A DNA stretch of 64,000 nucleotides from Pseudoruegeria aquimaris. Lineage in GTDB: Bacteria > Pseudomonadota > Alphaproteobacteria > Rhodobacterales > Rhodobacteraceae. The notes under the pieces were generated by a model. The model was given only the letters and a program-made list of their open reading frames with translations, made no database searches and had not been told where the DNA came from. Numbering within the stretch: position 1 is the stretch's first letter; each line of letters opens with the position of its first letter. A program made the translations under genes and the position numbers. Where the stretch lies: positions 46,939 through 110,938 of the forward strand of contig NZ_FWFQ01000012.1 in assembly GCF_900172235.1 (NCBI RefSeq), written 5' to 3'. Below are positions 1-8,062 of this stretch, one piece after another.

Positions 1-775
1 TCAGCGAGTTCGGAAAGGCCCAGGGCTGGCTCGCGAGGTAGCGCACGGGCCCGACCTGCACCTGCGTTTCCTCCATCACCTCGCGGCGCACCGCCGCCTC
101 GATGGTTTCGCCCGGCTCCACGAAGCCCGCGAGCAGCGAATACATGCCCTCCGGCCAGCCGGGGCTGCGGCCAAGGAGCACGCTGTTGCCGTGGGTGATG
201 AGCATGATCACCACCGGATCGGTGCGCGGGAAGTGCTGGCCGCCGCAGCTTGCGCAACTGCGCTGCCAGCCGGCGTTGATCATCTCGGAGGCCGCGCCGC
301 AGCGCGCGCAGAAGCGATGGCTGCGGTGCCATTCGAGAATGGCCTTGCCGGTGGCGGCAAGCTCCGCGTCGCGGGGCGTCAGCTCCATCATCGCACCCCG
401 CATCTCGGCGAAACGCTGGCTCTCGGGCAGGCCCGGCACGCCGTATTCGTTGGGATCGAAGAAGCGTTTCAGCGCCTCCTCGTCCACCCCCTCCGGCCGA
501 AACGCGGAAACATCGCGCGCGAAGCGCGGGCCCGCTTCATCCATTCCGAGAAAGACGAAAGGCTCCGGCGCCTCGGCAAACAGCGAATGGTCCATGCCCA
601 GCCAGACGAGGCCTTGCGCGCCGTCCCGGTGCATCAGGATCTTGCCGCGCCAGAGCGCGAAGCAGCGGGCATCCGCCCGTTCCGCCAGCGCCGCGACCGC
701 CTCCGGTTGCGTGCGCAGATGCGCTGCCCGATCGAGCCCCGATCCGCCGAAGGTCACGCTCTCCGCGATTTTCAT
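1..775 (-). CDS. nudC: NAD(+)/NADH pyrophosphatase (NudC), 3' end cut by window edge
   Basis: Nudix hydrolase that splits NADH or NAD+ (and NAD-capped RNA in the family) into NMN(H) and AMP. The 258 visible residues include a four-cysteine zinc ribbon (C156, C159, C174, C177) and a Nudix box at about 217-239 with the core REVMEET. They are followed by SQPWAFPNSL, the NudC-specific motif just downstream of the Nudix box. The family is about 300-330 aa, so some 50-70 C-terminal residues lie beyond position 1. Start is ATG at 775. It is divergent from the cpdB-type gene across a 165 bp gap. The Nudix and zinc motifs are seen directly; substrate is inferred from the family. Confidence 0.93.
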   Translation of the reverse strand, partial: MKIAESVTFGGSGLDRAAHLRTQPEAVAALAERADARCFALWRGKILMHRDGAQGLVWLGMDHSLFAEAPEPFVFLGMDEAGPRFARDVSAFRPEGVDEEALKRFFDPNEYGVPGLPESQRFAEMRGAMMELTPRDAELAATGKAILEWHRSHRFCARCGAASEMINAGWQRSCASCGGQHFPRTDPVVIMLITHGNSVLLGRSPGWPEGMYSLLAGFVEPGETIEAAVRREVMEETQVQVGPVRYLASQPWAFPNSL

Positions 776-819
776 GCTCTGCTCTCCTTTTCAGCGGCCA
801 CCCGCCAATTCTGGACCAT

Positions 820-835
820 ACAGTCAAAAAACTGT
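820..835. promoter_or_regulatory. short inverted repeat in the nudC-cpdB divergent region
   Basis: ACAGT and ACTGT arms (5 bp) are separated by 6 nt between the two divergent starts. It could be a regulator site. It does not match the direct-repeat layout of a Pho box, so phosphate control is not claimed. Confidence 0.25.
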
Positions 836-940
836 CTTGGAATCCCCTGTAGTGCTGTAGCCTGAATGCGCAAAGGCGCAGGGCTCTGCACCCGTCTTTC
901 GCCTTTCCATCCGACAGGGACACCAAAAAGAGGCCCAGAC

Positions 941-2914
941 ATGGCATTTTCATCCACCCCCCTCAGCCGGCGCGGCTTCCTCGCAGGCACCGCCGCAGGC
1001 TCCGCGATGATCGCGCTGCACCCCTATTCCGTCGCCGCCGCCACCAACCAGGCGCATCTGCGGATCCTCGAAACCACGGACCTGCACGTCCACGTCTTCC
1101 CCTATGACTACTACGCCGACAAACCGCGCGACACGGTGGGGCTTTCGCGCACGGCGACGCTGATCCAGCAGATCCGCGACGAGGCCACCAACACGCTGCT
1201 GGTGGACAACGGCGACTTCCTGCAAGGCAACCCGATGGGCGATTACATCGCCTACGAGCGCGGCATGAAGGAAGGCGACATGCACCCCGTCATCACCGCG
1301 ATGAACGCGGTGGGCTTCGATGCCTCCACACTGGGCAACCATGAATTCAACTACGGGCTCGATTTCCTCGCCAAATCGCTCGCGGGCGCGGAGTTCCCGG
1401 TGGTCTCCGCCAACGTCGCGCTGGAGACCGGCGCCTCCCCGCGCGAGGACAAGACGCTGGTGAAGCCCTACGTGATCCTCGAACGCGAGCTGGAAGACGG
1501 CGCGGGCATGAAGCATCCGATCAAGATCGGCATCATCGGCTTCGTGCCGCCCCAGATCATGAACTGGGATCGCCGCCACCTCGAAGGCAAGGTGCAGGCG
1601 CGCGACATCGTGGAGACCGCCCGCGCCTACATCCCCGAGATGAAGGAACAGGGCGCCGACATCATCGTGGCGCTGTCGCATTCGGGCCTCGGCGCGGCCG
1701 AGGGCGAGGGGCTGGAGAACGCCTCCGTCGCGCTGGCCGGCGTTGACGGGATCGACGCCCTCGTCACCGGCCACCAGCACCTCGTCTTCCCCGGCCCGGC
1801 CTTCGCCGAAGTGCCGCTGGTGGACGCCGAGGCCGGCACGATCCAGGGCAAGCCCGCCGCCATGGGCGGTTTCTGGGGCAGCCACCTGGGCGTGATCGAC
1901 CTGATGCTGGAAATCGACGGCGGCGAATGGAAGGTCGTCACCGCCTCCTCGGAAGCGCGCCCGATCTCCAAGCGCAACGAGGATCGCTCCATCACCGCGC
2001 TGGTGGAGGATCAGCAATACGTTTTGGACGCGGTGCGCAAGGATCACGAGGAAACGCTGGCCTACGTGCGCCGCGCCGTCGGCAAGACGAGCGCCCCGCT
2101 GCACAGCTATTTCGCGCTGGTGGCGGATGATCCCAGCGTCCAGATCGTGTCCATCGCGCAGAAGTGGTATGTCAGCGAGATGCTGGCGGGCACCGAGTTC
2201 GAGGGCCTGCCGATCCTCTCAGCCGCCGCCCCCTTCAAGGCCGGTGGCCGGGGTGGGCCGGAGTATTACACCGATGTGCCGGCCGGCGACGTGGCGATCA
2301 AGAACGTGGCCGATCTCTACCTCTACCCCAACACCGTGCGGGCGGTGAAGATCACCGGCGCGCAGGTGAAGGACTGGCTGGAACGCTCCGCCGGCATGTT
2401 CAACCAGATCGAGCCCGGCAAGGCCGATCAGCCGCTGCTGAACCCGGCGTTTCCTTCCTACAACTTCGACGTGATGGATGGCGTGACCTACGAGATCGAC
2501 CTGACCCAGCCCTCGAAATACGGGCCCAAGGGCGAGTTGGAGAACCCGGAGGCCAACCGCATCGTCAACCTGATGTACGAAGGCAAGCCGCTCGACCCGG
2601 AGCAGGAGTTCATCGTCGCCACCAACAACTACCGCGCCGGCGGGGGCGGCAGCTTCCCCGGGGCCGATGGCTCCACCATCGTCTTTGAGGCGCCCGACAC
2701 CAACCGCGACGTGATCGTGCGCTACATCGTGGATCAGGGCACCATCAGCCCGGCGGCCGACGCCAACTGGCATTTCAAGGCCACGCCTGGCACCTCGGTG
2801 CTGTTCGAAACCGGGCCGAAGGCGAAAGACTACCTGGGTGACGTGAAAGGCGTGACGATCGAAGAGGCCGGTGAAGGCCCCGACGGCTTCGCGCTCTTCC
2901 GCATCACGCTCTGA
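941..2914 (+). CDS. cpdB: 2',3'-cyclic-nucleotide 2'-phosphodiesterase/3'-nucleotidase, Tat-exported
   Basis: Periplasmic metallophosphoesterase that dephosphorylates 2',3'-cyclic nucleotides and 3'-nucleotides, so that nucleosides can be salvaged. The 657 aa protein starts with a twin-arginine signal (SRRGFLAGTAAG, residues about 9-20). The calcineurin-like domain carries DLHVH, GDFLQGNP, GNHEFNYG, ALSHSG and GHQH metal/catalytic motifs between about residues 45 and 290. The 5'-nucleotidase C-terminal domain follows, with the RAGGGGSFPG substrate loop. ATG 941 is chosen because the signal peptide begins there; an in-frame start at 866 would add 25 residues with no signal character. CpdB fits better than plain 5'-nucleotidase, but substrate is not proven. 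Confidence 0.88.
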   Translation: MAFSSTPLSRRGFLAGTAAGSAMIALHPYSVAAATNQAHLRILETTDLHVHVFPYDYYADKPRDTVGLSRTATLIQQIRDEATNTLLVDNGDFLQGNPMGDYIAYERGMKEGDMHPVITAMNAVGFDASTLGNHEFNYGLDFLAKSLAGAEFPVVSANVALETGASPREDKTLVKPYVILERELEDGAGMKHPIKIGIIGFVPPQIMNWDRRHLEGKVQARDIVETARAYIPEMKEQGADIIVALSHSGLGAAEGEGLENASVALAGVDGIDALVTGHQHLVFPGPAFAEVPLVDAEAGTIQGKPAAMGGFWGSHLGVIDLMLEIDGGEWKVVTASSEARPISKRNEDRSITALVEDQQYVLDAVRKDHEETLAYVRRAVGKTSAPLHSYFALVADDPSVQIVSIAQKWYVSEMLAGTEFEGLPILSAAAPFKAGGRGGPEYYTDVPAGDVAIKNVADLYLYPNTVRAVKITGAQVKDWLERSAGMFNQIEPGKADQPLLNPAFPSYNFDVMDGVTYEIDLTQPSKYGPKGELENPEANRIVNLMYEGKPLDPEQEFIVATNNYRAGGGGSFPGADGSTIVFEAPDTNRDVIVRYIVDQGTISPAADANWHFKATPGTSVLFETGPKAKDYLGDVKGVTIEEAGEGPDGFALFRITL

Positions 2915-2929
2915 CGCCCGTACCGAACC

Positions 2930-2957
2930 GGAAGAGGCGGCCCGCCCGCCTCTTTCC
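2930..2957. terminator. hairpin terminator after cpdB
   Basis: GGAAGAGGCGG (2930-2940) pairs with CCGCCTCTTTCC (2946-2957) around a 5 nt loop, 16 nt past the cpdB stop. The stem is strong, but only a weak pyrimidine run follows. Confidence 0.55.
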
Positions 2958-3060
2958 TTCGCCGGCCTTTGCCGGAACGTTGCAGTTCCCGCATGGTGCG
3001 CTAGGGTTCAGGCGGTGTCTTCCGCCGCCACCGCGGCGCAACCCAGCGAAGGACAGGCCC

Positions 3061-4173
3061 ATGACGATCCGATCCGCGGCACCGGTGCTGGCCCTGCTTG
3101 CCGGCCTCGCGGCCCCACCTGCGGCCACCGCCCAGAGCAGCCTGCCCGACGGGGCGCTGTCCGGCATCAAGGATTACGACGAAGCCGAATACGGGCTGCG
3201 TTCGGGCTCGGTCGTCGTCGCGCCGATCCCGCTGTCCAATCCCACCCTCGGCTCGGGCCTCGTTCTGGTGACGGGCTACCTGTTCGATGCCGACGAGGGC
3301 AGCGATACCTCCTTCTTCGGCATCGGCGGCATGCGCACCGACAACGGCACCTCGGGCTACGCGCTGGCCGGGAATTTCGCGCTGGACGACAACCGCTGGA
3401 AATTCGGCTTCGCCGCCGGAGCACTGGATGCCAACTACGATCTCTTCGTGCTCGGCGCGCCGATCCCGCTGAACCAGACGGGCAACCTCGTGCAGGCCAA
3501 CCTCGCCTACGGCGTCACGCCGGACATCAATTTCGGCATGCACATGCGCTACCTCGTAACCGACATCACCCTGCGCTCGGGGGGCAGCGGGCTGCCACCG
3601 GACATCAACGACGACCAGTCCCTCGGGATCTTCACCTTCGGCGCGACCTTCGACTACGATACGCGCGACGACACGATCTTCGCCACCAGCGGCACCCACC
3701 TCGCGCTGCGCACGAGCCGAGGCTTCATGACGAGCAGCAGCCGGGAATACAACAAGGCCACGCTGCTCTTCGATCACTACCGCCCGATGCCCCGCGACGG
3801 CGATGCGCTGGCGGTGAGATTCGCCGCCTGCGGTGCCTCGGAAACCGCTCCCTTCTACGATTCCTGCGGCCTCGGCGGCGTCGACGGCTTCCGCGGCTAC
3901 CCCTCGACGCAGTTCATCGGCGACGCCCTGCTCTCCGCGCAGGCCGAATACCGCGGCGCCTTCACCGATCGCTTCGGCTACGCTGTATTTGGAGGGGTCG
4001 GGGCCGTGGGCAACGATCTGTCCGACGTGATTGGCTCCGAAACCCGCGCGGCCGCCGGCCTCGGGCTGCGGGTCAGGATCAGCAGGCAGTTCCCGCTGGA
4101 CTTCGCGATCGACATGGCCTGGAACGCCAACGGCGGCAGCGCCACCTACGTTTACATCGGTCAGCGGTTCTGA
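3061..4173 (+). CDS. BamA/TamA-family outer-membrane beta-barrel protein without POTRA domains
   Basis: Predicted outer-membrane protein of 370 aa. A signal peptide (about residues 1-25, cleavage after ATAQ) leads into alternating beta-strand sequence rich in Gly, Asp and aromatic residues. The segment GVDGFRGYPSTQF near residue 280 matches the conserved RGF/FRGY loop of the D15/Omp85 barrel, and the chain ends in aromatic-terminated YVYIGQRF, a typical barrel C-terminus. There is no room for POTRA repeats before the barrel, so it resembles short Omp85 relatives rather than BamA itself. Transport role and substrate are unknown. It stands alone between the cpdB terminator and a convergent hydrolase. 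Confidence 0.75.
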   Translation: MTIRSAAPVLALLAGLAAPPAATAQSSLPDGALSGIKDYDEAEYGLRSGSVVVAPIPLSNPTLGSGLVLVTGYLFDADEGSDTSFFGIGGMRTDNGTSGYALAGNFALDDNRWKFGFAAGALDANYDLFVLGAPIPLNQTGNLVQANLAYGVTPDINFGMHMRYLVTDITLRSGGSGLPPDINDDQSLGIFTFGATFDYDTRDDTIFATSGTHLALRTSRGFMTSSSREYNKATLLFDHYRPMPRDGDALAVRFAACGASETAPFYDSCGLGGVDGFRGYPSTQFIGDALLSAQAEYRGAFTDRFGYAVFGGVGAVGNDLSDVIGSETRAAAGLGLRVRISRQFPLDFAIDMAWNANGGSATYVYIGQRF

Positions 4174-4180
4174 CCAAAGC

Positions 4181-5050
4181 TCAGGCGATGATCGCGGGCC
4201 ATGTCGCGGCGTTACGGCCGTTGAACATGCCGATGTGCCCGATCCGCTTCAGCCCGAAATCGGCCGGCCGCAGGGTCAGCTGGCGCTTGGGGGCTTCCGG
4301 GTAGAGCTGCATCAGACGCCAGACGGCCGCCGGGGGCACCATCACGTCATCGGCCACGGCCACGTGTTTCACCGGGCACTGCACCGCCGCGGGGTCCGGC
4401 TCGGGCAGATCCCTGCCCACGTCGCAGGCGTTGAAGCCGGGCGTGGTGCACCAGCGCCGCCACTGCCAGTAGACCCCGGCCGGCAGATCCGGCCCAAGCC
4501 CCATCGCGCGGCCCGGCAGGTAGCCAAGCATCGCCGTGGCCAGGGGCCCGGGGCCATACCAGAAGGCCGCCGTCACGGGCTTGTAGCGCAGCGGGTGATC
4601 GGAGAAATGCACCGGGCCCGAAGCCACGGTGATGACGCGCGAAAGCCGCCGGCCCGCCCCCTGCTGGAACGGGATCATCAGCCCGCCCAGCGAATGGCCG
4701 ATCACCCAGACCGGCACGCCGGGCACCCGCGTTTCAAGGGCCTCCTGCGCCGCCGGCTGATCCTTCAGGCCCCAGATCGCCATCGTCGCCTCGGAGTCTT
4801 TCGGCGGCTTCACCGCGCTGGCGCCGAAATCCCGGTAATCGTAGGTCAGGCAGGCGTAGCCCTCGCGGGAGAGCCACTCGGCGAAGGGCCGGTAGAACCC
4901 CTGCGGCACGCCGGTGGCGCCGTGGATCACGATCGCGGCCTTCGGCGCGTGGGAGGGGCGGAACAGGCGGCCGCTCAACTCGGCGCCGTCGCAGGGAAAG
5001 CGGATCTCTTCCATGGTGGCGCGGGTCTCCGCCAGTCTCAGGTGTCTCAT
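4181..5050 (-). CDS. alpha/beta hydrolase (serine hydrolase)
   Basis: Alpha/beta-hydrolase fold enzyme, 289 aa, substrate unknown. The nucleophile elbow GHSLGG lies near residue 120, the oxyanion strand is VIHGATG, a likely acid is in VADDVMVPP and the catalytic His is in GHIGMF near the C-terminus. The start at 5050 is supported by a GGGAGGG ribosome site; a longer reading to 5116 would run into the operator, and a shorter one starts at 5014. It is divergent from a TetR gene, with paired operators between them, so it is very likely that regulator's target. Esterase, lactonase or peptidase activities all remain possible. Confidence 0.8.
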   Translation of the reverse strand: MRHLRLAETRATMEEIRFPCDGAELSGRLFRPSHAPKAAIVIHGATGVPQGFYRPFAEWLSREGYACLTYDYRDFGASAVKPPKDSEATMAIWGLKDQPAAQEALETRVPGVPVWVIGHSLGGLMIPFQQGAGRRLSRVITVASGPVHFSDHPLRYKPVTAAFWYGPGPLATAMLGYLPGRAMGLGPDLPAGVYWQWRRWCTTPGFNACDVGRDLPEPDPAAVQCPVKHVAVADDVMVPPAAVWRLMQLYPEAPKRQLTLRPADFGLKRIGHIGMFNGRNAATWPAIIA

Positions 5051-5093
5051 CTGCTGCCCTCCCGATTGTTTCCGGCACGCCGTGGCAGCGCAC

Positions 5094-5135
5094 TGGACCG
5101 ATTGGTCCAATAGCACGACTGGACCAATCGGTCCA
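5094..5135. promoter_or_regulatory. paired TetR-type operators between hydrolase and tetR
   Basis: Two 16 bp near-palindromes, TGGACCGATTGGTCCA (5094-5109) and TGGACCAATCGGTCCA (5120-5135), are exact reverse complements of each other and lie 10 bp apart. They sit between the divergent starts at 5050 and 5155. This is the arrangement expected for cooperative binding of two dimers of the adjacent TetR protein, repressing both promoters. Confidence 0.85.
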
Positions 5136-5154
5136 GCCCCGGTAGACTGCCGCC

Positions 5155-5724
5155 ATGCCCCCGACCGCGCCCGCCACCAAGTCCCGCCTCACCGAAACCG
5201 CCGCCCGGCTTTTTCGCCAGAAGGGCTACCACGGCACCGGGCTGGCCGAGATCCTGGCCGAGAGCGGCGTGCCGAAAGGCTCGCTCTATCACCACTTCCC
5301 CGCCGGGAAGGCTGATCTGGCCGTTGCCGCCGCCCGCTGGGCCTCGGCCGGCATGCTCGGGATCATCGACGACGCTTTCACCCCGGCCGCGGATTTCACC
5401 GGCGGCGCCACCACGCTCTGCTTCAAGCTGGCGAAGCTGTTCGATCTCTACCCGGACTGGCGCGGCTGTCCGATCTCCTCGGTGCTGTTCGACGGGCCGG
5501 AGAACGAAAGTTTCCGGGCGGTGGCGGCGGAGATCTTCGAAAGCTGGCGTCACCGGGTCGAAACCCATGCCCTGCGCCTTGGCCTCGCGCCCGAGGCGGC
5601 CCGGCGGCAGGCCGAGCACCTGATGTTCCTCGTGCAGGGCGGCTGGACGCAGGCGCGCGCCCGCCAGAGCGGCGATGTCCTGCGCGGGCTGCCGGCCTTC
5701 TTCGGCCCGCTCACCGAAACCTGA
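5155..5724 (+). CDS. TetR/AcrR-family transcriptional repressor
   Basis: DNA-binding repressor of 189 aa. Residues about 8-55 form the TetR helix-turn-helix (LTETAARLFRQKGYHGTG, then VPKGSLYHHFPAGK). The C-terminal ligand domain contains YPDWRGCPISSVLFDG, resembling the YxaF/LmrA branch of TetR proteins. The ATG lies 20 bp after the second operator half-pair, so autorepression is expected. Ligand unknown; likely a small molecule related to the substrate of the neighbouring hydrolase. Confidence 0.88.
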   Translation: MPPTAPATKSRLTETAARLFRQKGYHGTGLAEILAESGVPKGSLYHHFPAGKADLAVAAARWASAGMLGIIDDAFTPAADFTGGATTLCFKLAKLFDLYPDWRGCPISSVLFDGPENESFRAVAAEIFESWRHRVETHALRLGLAPEAARRQAEHLMFLVQGGWTQARARQSGDVLRGLPAFFGPLTET

Positions 5725-5752
5725 CGCCCCCGCGGACCGCCCGCCCGGGGCG
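5725..5752 (+). terminator. weak hairpin after tetR
   Basis: CGCCCC (5725-5730) can pair with GGGGCG (5747-5752). It is G/C only with no T-run; a possible transcript end for tetR before the SRP RNA promoter. Confidence 0.3.
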
Positions 5753-5797
5753 CTTACCCATGCGCTCTCCTCTGCCCGATCCCCGGCCGCGCCCCTC

Positions 5798-5826
5798 TTG
5801 CACTCGGCGCCGAAACCGCCTATCTG
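5798..5826 (+). promoter_or_regulatory. sigma-70-type promoter of the SRP RNA
   Basis: TTGCAC (5798-5803), a 17 nt spacer and TATCTG (5821-5826). The RNA stem begins at 5831, about where transcription should start from this -10 element. Confidence 0.65.
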
Positions 5827-5830
5827 ACCC

Positions 5831-5930
5831 GGTGAGAGGTTGGCGCGGGCAAACGCCTCGCCAACCCGGTCAGGTCCGGAAGGAAGCAGCCGTAACGAGT
5901 CCCGTTTGGGTCGTTGTCCAACCTCTCACC
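5831..5930 (+). ncRNA. ffs: signal recognition particle RNA, small bacterial type (4.5S)
   Basis: About 100 nt. The outer 13 bp stem is perfect: GGTGAGAGGTTGG (5831-5843) with CCAACCTCTCACC (5918-5930). The apical part carries GGTCAGGTCCGGAAGGAAGC and then CAGCCGTAACGAG, the universal Ffh-binding helix 8 with its GGAA tetraloop and asymmetric loop. It binds Ffh and directs ribosomes making membrane proteins to FtsY. It is the only RNA gene found here. Confidence 0.97.
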
Positions 5931-5985
5931 TTGCCGTCACCGCTGGCGCACCCCGGAACCGCAACCGCTTGAGAAGGGAAAGTAG

Positions 5986-6024
5986 ATGACTGTCACACTG
6001 CCCGCTCAGGCCGGGAACCGCTGA
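5986..6024 (+). CDS. possible 12-residue leader peptide before rsgA
   Basis: ATG 5986 opens a 12-codon frame (MTVTLPAQAGNR) ending in TGA at 6022. A GAGAAGGGA ribosome site sits about 9 nt upstream. The region between the SRP RNA and rsgA (5931-6147) otherwise shows nothing recognisable. It may be chance; the good ribosome site is the only support. Confidence 0.25.
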   Translation: MTVTLPAQAGNR

Positions 6025-6147
6025 CGCCCACCCTGCCCCGCGCGCCACACGCACCGCAGGCTGACGCCACCACCTTCGCCTGAGCCACCGTGCCCGCCCC
6101 CGCATCGCGGCGATGGGCGCGTTTGTCTTTTCAACTCAGGCAGACCA

Positions 6148-7200
6148 ATGCTTACCCATACCCTCGCCGACCTCGGATGGTCGGCCCACTTCATGCAGCA
6201 ACTCGACATCGAGGCGCTTGAAACCCTGCAGCCCATGCGCGTGAGCGCGGTGCATCGCGACCGGCTCGAAGCCATCGGCACGGCCGGCCCGGCGGCGCTC
6301 ACCCTGCCCGGCGGGCAGGAAACCGGCGCCTATGCCATCGGCGACTGGCTGATGGTGGAGCCCGAAACCCTCCGGGTCATCACCCTCCTCGACCGCGCCA
6401 CGACGCTGGCCCGCCGCGCCGCGGGAACCGATGCACGGCAGCAGCTTCTGGCGGCGAACGTGGACGTGATGTTCATCACCACCAGCTGCAACGCCGATTT
6501 CAACCCGCGCCGGCTGGAACGCTACCTCGCTCTGGCCGAACAGGCCGGCATCACCCCCGTTCTCGTGATGACGAAAGCCGATGGCTGCGCCGGCACCGAG
6601 GCGCGCGAAGACTGGCGCGCCCGCGGCGAAGCGCTGATGCCGGGCCTCGCCGTCCAACTGCTCGACGCCCGCGACCCGGCGCAGGTGGCCCCGCTCACCG
6701 ACTGGTGGCGCAAGGGCCAGACGGCCGTGCTGCTGGGCTCCTCCGGCGTGGGCAAATCCACCCTCGCCAACACCCTCTGCGGCGGGGCGCAGGGCACCGG
6801 CGGCATTCGCGAGGACGACGCCAAGGGCCGCCACACCACCACCCGCCGCGATTTCCTTCGCGCCAGCCACGGCGGCTGGCTGATCGACACCCCCGGCCTG
6901 CGCGCCCTGCGCCTTCAGGCCGCCGAAGAGGGGATCGACGCGGTGTTTTCCGACGTCGCCGAGTTGGCCGAGCAATGCCGCTTCTCCGATTGCCGCCACG
7001 AAGGCGAGCCCGGCTGCGCGGTGCAGGCGGCGATCGCCGAGGGCCGTCTGGAGGCCGACCGCCTGCGCCGCTGGCAGAAACTGCGTGCCGAGGACAGGCG
7101 CAACAGCGAAACCATCGCCGAGGCCCGCCATCGGGACAGGCAGTTCGGCAAGATCGTCCGCGAGGCGATGCGCGAACGGGATCGGCGCGGAAAGAGTTGA
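6148..7200 (+). CDS. rsgA: small ribosomal subunit biogenesis GTPase RsgA
   Basis: Circularly permuted GTPase that helps release maturation factors from the 30S subunit. The 350 aa protein has an N-terminal OB-fold, then GTPase motifs in the permuted order: TKAD (G4, near residue 150), GSSGVGKS (G1, near 194), the RHTTTRR switch I region and DTPG (G3, near 247). A zinc-binding CRFSDCRHEGEPGC follows near 277-290. All expected motifs are present. Start is ATG 6148. It is followed by a strong bidirectional hairpin shared with the convergent gene. Confidence 0.95.
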   Translation: MLTHTLADLGWSAHFMQQLDIEALETLQPMRVSAVHRDRLEAIGTAGPAALTLPGGQETGAYAIGDWLMVEPETLRVITLLDRATTLARRAAGTDARQQLLAANVDVMFITTSCNADFNPRRLERYLALAEQAGITPVLVMTKADGCAGTEAREDWRARGEALMPGLAVQLLDARDPAQVAPLTDWWRKGQTAVLLGSSGVGKSTLANTLCGGAQGTGGIREDDAKGRHTTTRRDFLRASHGGWLIDTPGLRALRLQAAEEGIDAVFSDVAELAEQCRFSDCRHEGEPGCAVQAAIAEGRLEADRLRRWQKLRAEDRRNSETIAEARHRDRQFGKIVREAMRERDRRGKS

Positions 7201-7202
7201 AA

Positions 7203-7247
7203 CGGCCCCGGTCAGGCCGCCCCCCTCGGGTGGCCTGCTAGGGGCCG
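7203..7247. terminator. bidirectional terminator between rsgA and the convergent membrane-protein gene
   Basis: An outer CGGCCCC (7203-7209) pairs with GGGGCCG (7241-7247). Inside it CAGGCCGCCC (7213-7222) pairs with GGGTGGCCTG (7228-7237) with one mismatch. The stop codon of the minus-strand gene lies within the structure. Confidence 0.6.
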
Positions 7248-7561
7248 GGATGGGTGATCCAGGCCCAGCCGATCAACCCGGCGATTCCCAGCACCCAAGC
7301 GAGTGCCACGAGCGCCGGAAGCCGCGCCGCCCACCGGGCCAAGCGGCTCCCGCCGCCACTTCCGGCCTGCCAGCAGAAGATCGCGAGGAGACCGGCCACG
7401 AGCTGCCCGGCCAGGAACCCGGTGATCCTGTTCATCCCCCGCGTGAAACCGTCGCCCGTGGGCGCTTCCCAAAGCTGCGACACCGCCCAGATCTGGCATC
7501 CCAGCCAGAGCGCAAGCAGCGGCCAGAGCCACCTGCGAAGCGATGCTGGTCCGCCTGTCAT
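7238..7561 (-). CDS. small membrane protein of unknown function
   Basis: 107 aa with three hydrophobic stretches (about residues 11-26, 50-65 and 82-101) and Arg-rich loops, so an inner-membrane protein with three predicted spans. No known domain recognised. It is last in a three-gene minus-strand set, 18 nt after the phosphatase gene, with a shared terminator downstream. Ribosome site is weak. Confidence 0.55.
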   Translation of the reverse strand: MTGGPASLRRWLWPLLALWLGCQIWAVSQLWEAPTGDGFTRGMNRITGFLAGQLVAGLLAIFCWQAGSGGGSRLARWAARLPALVALAWVLGIAGLIGWAWITHPGP

Positions 7562-7579
7562 CCCGGCCGCCTCATCCCT

Positions 7580-8062
7580 TCATCCCTCGTTCACCCCTTC
7601 CGCCCAAAGCCTCTGCGCCTCCGTCTCCACCGCCTGCGGGTGATGGCGGCGCAGATGGGCGAATGGCTCCGCCTGCCCCAGTGCCATGAGCAACGCCAGA
7701 GCCACCATGCCCGAGCGCCCGCGCCCGCCGTGACAATGGGCCAGCACGCGGCCGCCCCCGGCCAGAACCGCCAGCGCCTCGGCCTGCAAGGCGGGCCATG
7801 CCTGCGCCGTCCGTTCCGAGGGCACGCCGAAATCGGCGATCGGAAACCGCCGCCAGCCGATGCCTGCCGCCGCAAGGCCCGCGGGCAGGGCCCTTGCGCA
7901 GCCCATCTCGGCCGCTTCGGTGCAGGATATCACGAAAGCGGGGGCGAAATCGGCAATGGCCCGGAGATCGGCCGCCAGATCGCCACCGCGCCCGGGGAGC
8001 GGCGCGATGCCGATCTCCCCTGCGCCCGCCGGCACCCTGCGGATGACGAAGCGATCAGACAA
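7580..8062 (-). CDS. dual-specificity/tyrosine phosphatase family protein
   Basis: Cysteine-based phosphatase, about 160 aa. The P-loop HCHGGRGRSG (near residues 109-118) matches the HCxxGxxRS signature, with the thiol nucleophile in HC and the phosphate-binding Arg. The Asp in ADFGVP upstream is a candidate general acid. The start is taken as TTG 8062, because GGAGG lies 6 nt before it; a GTG at 8068 directly abuts GGAGG and would add two residues. It overlaps the upstream gene's end (8055), suggesting coupled translation. Substrate unknown: protein phosphotyrosine, a lipid or a nucleotide are all possible. Confidence 0.82.
   Translation of the reverse strand: MSDRFVIRRVPAGAGEIGIAPLPGRGGDLAADLRAIADFAPAFVISCTEAAEMGCARALPAGLAAAGIGWRRFPIADFGVPSERTAQAWPALQAEALAVLAGGGRVLAHCHGGRGRSGMVALALLMALGQAEPFAHLRRHHPQAVETEAQRLWAEGVNEG

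Noticed and set aside
780..860. Pho box before cpdB
   Set aside because: The sequence has an inverted ACAGT/ACTGT pair, not the direct CTGTCA-type repeats of a Pho box.
950..2104. 384-residue frame opposite cpdB
   Set aside because: His/Arg/Gly-rich antisense product without recognisable domain.
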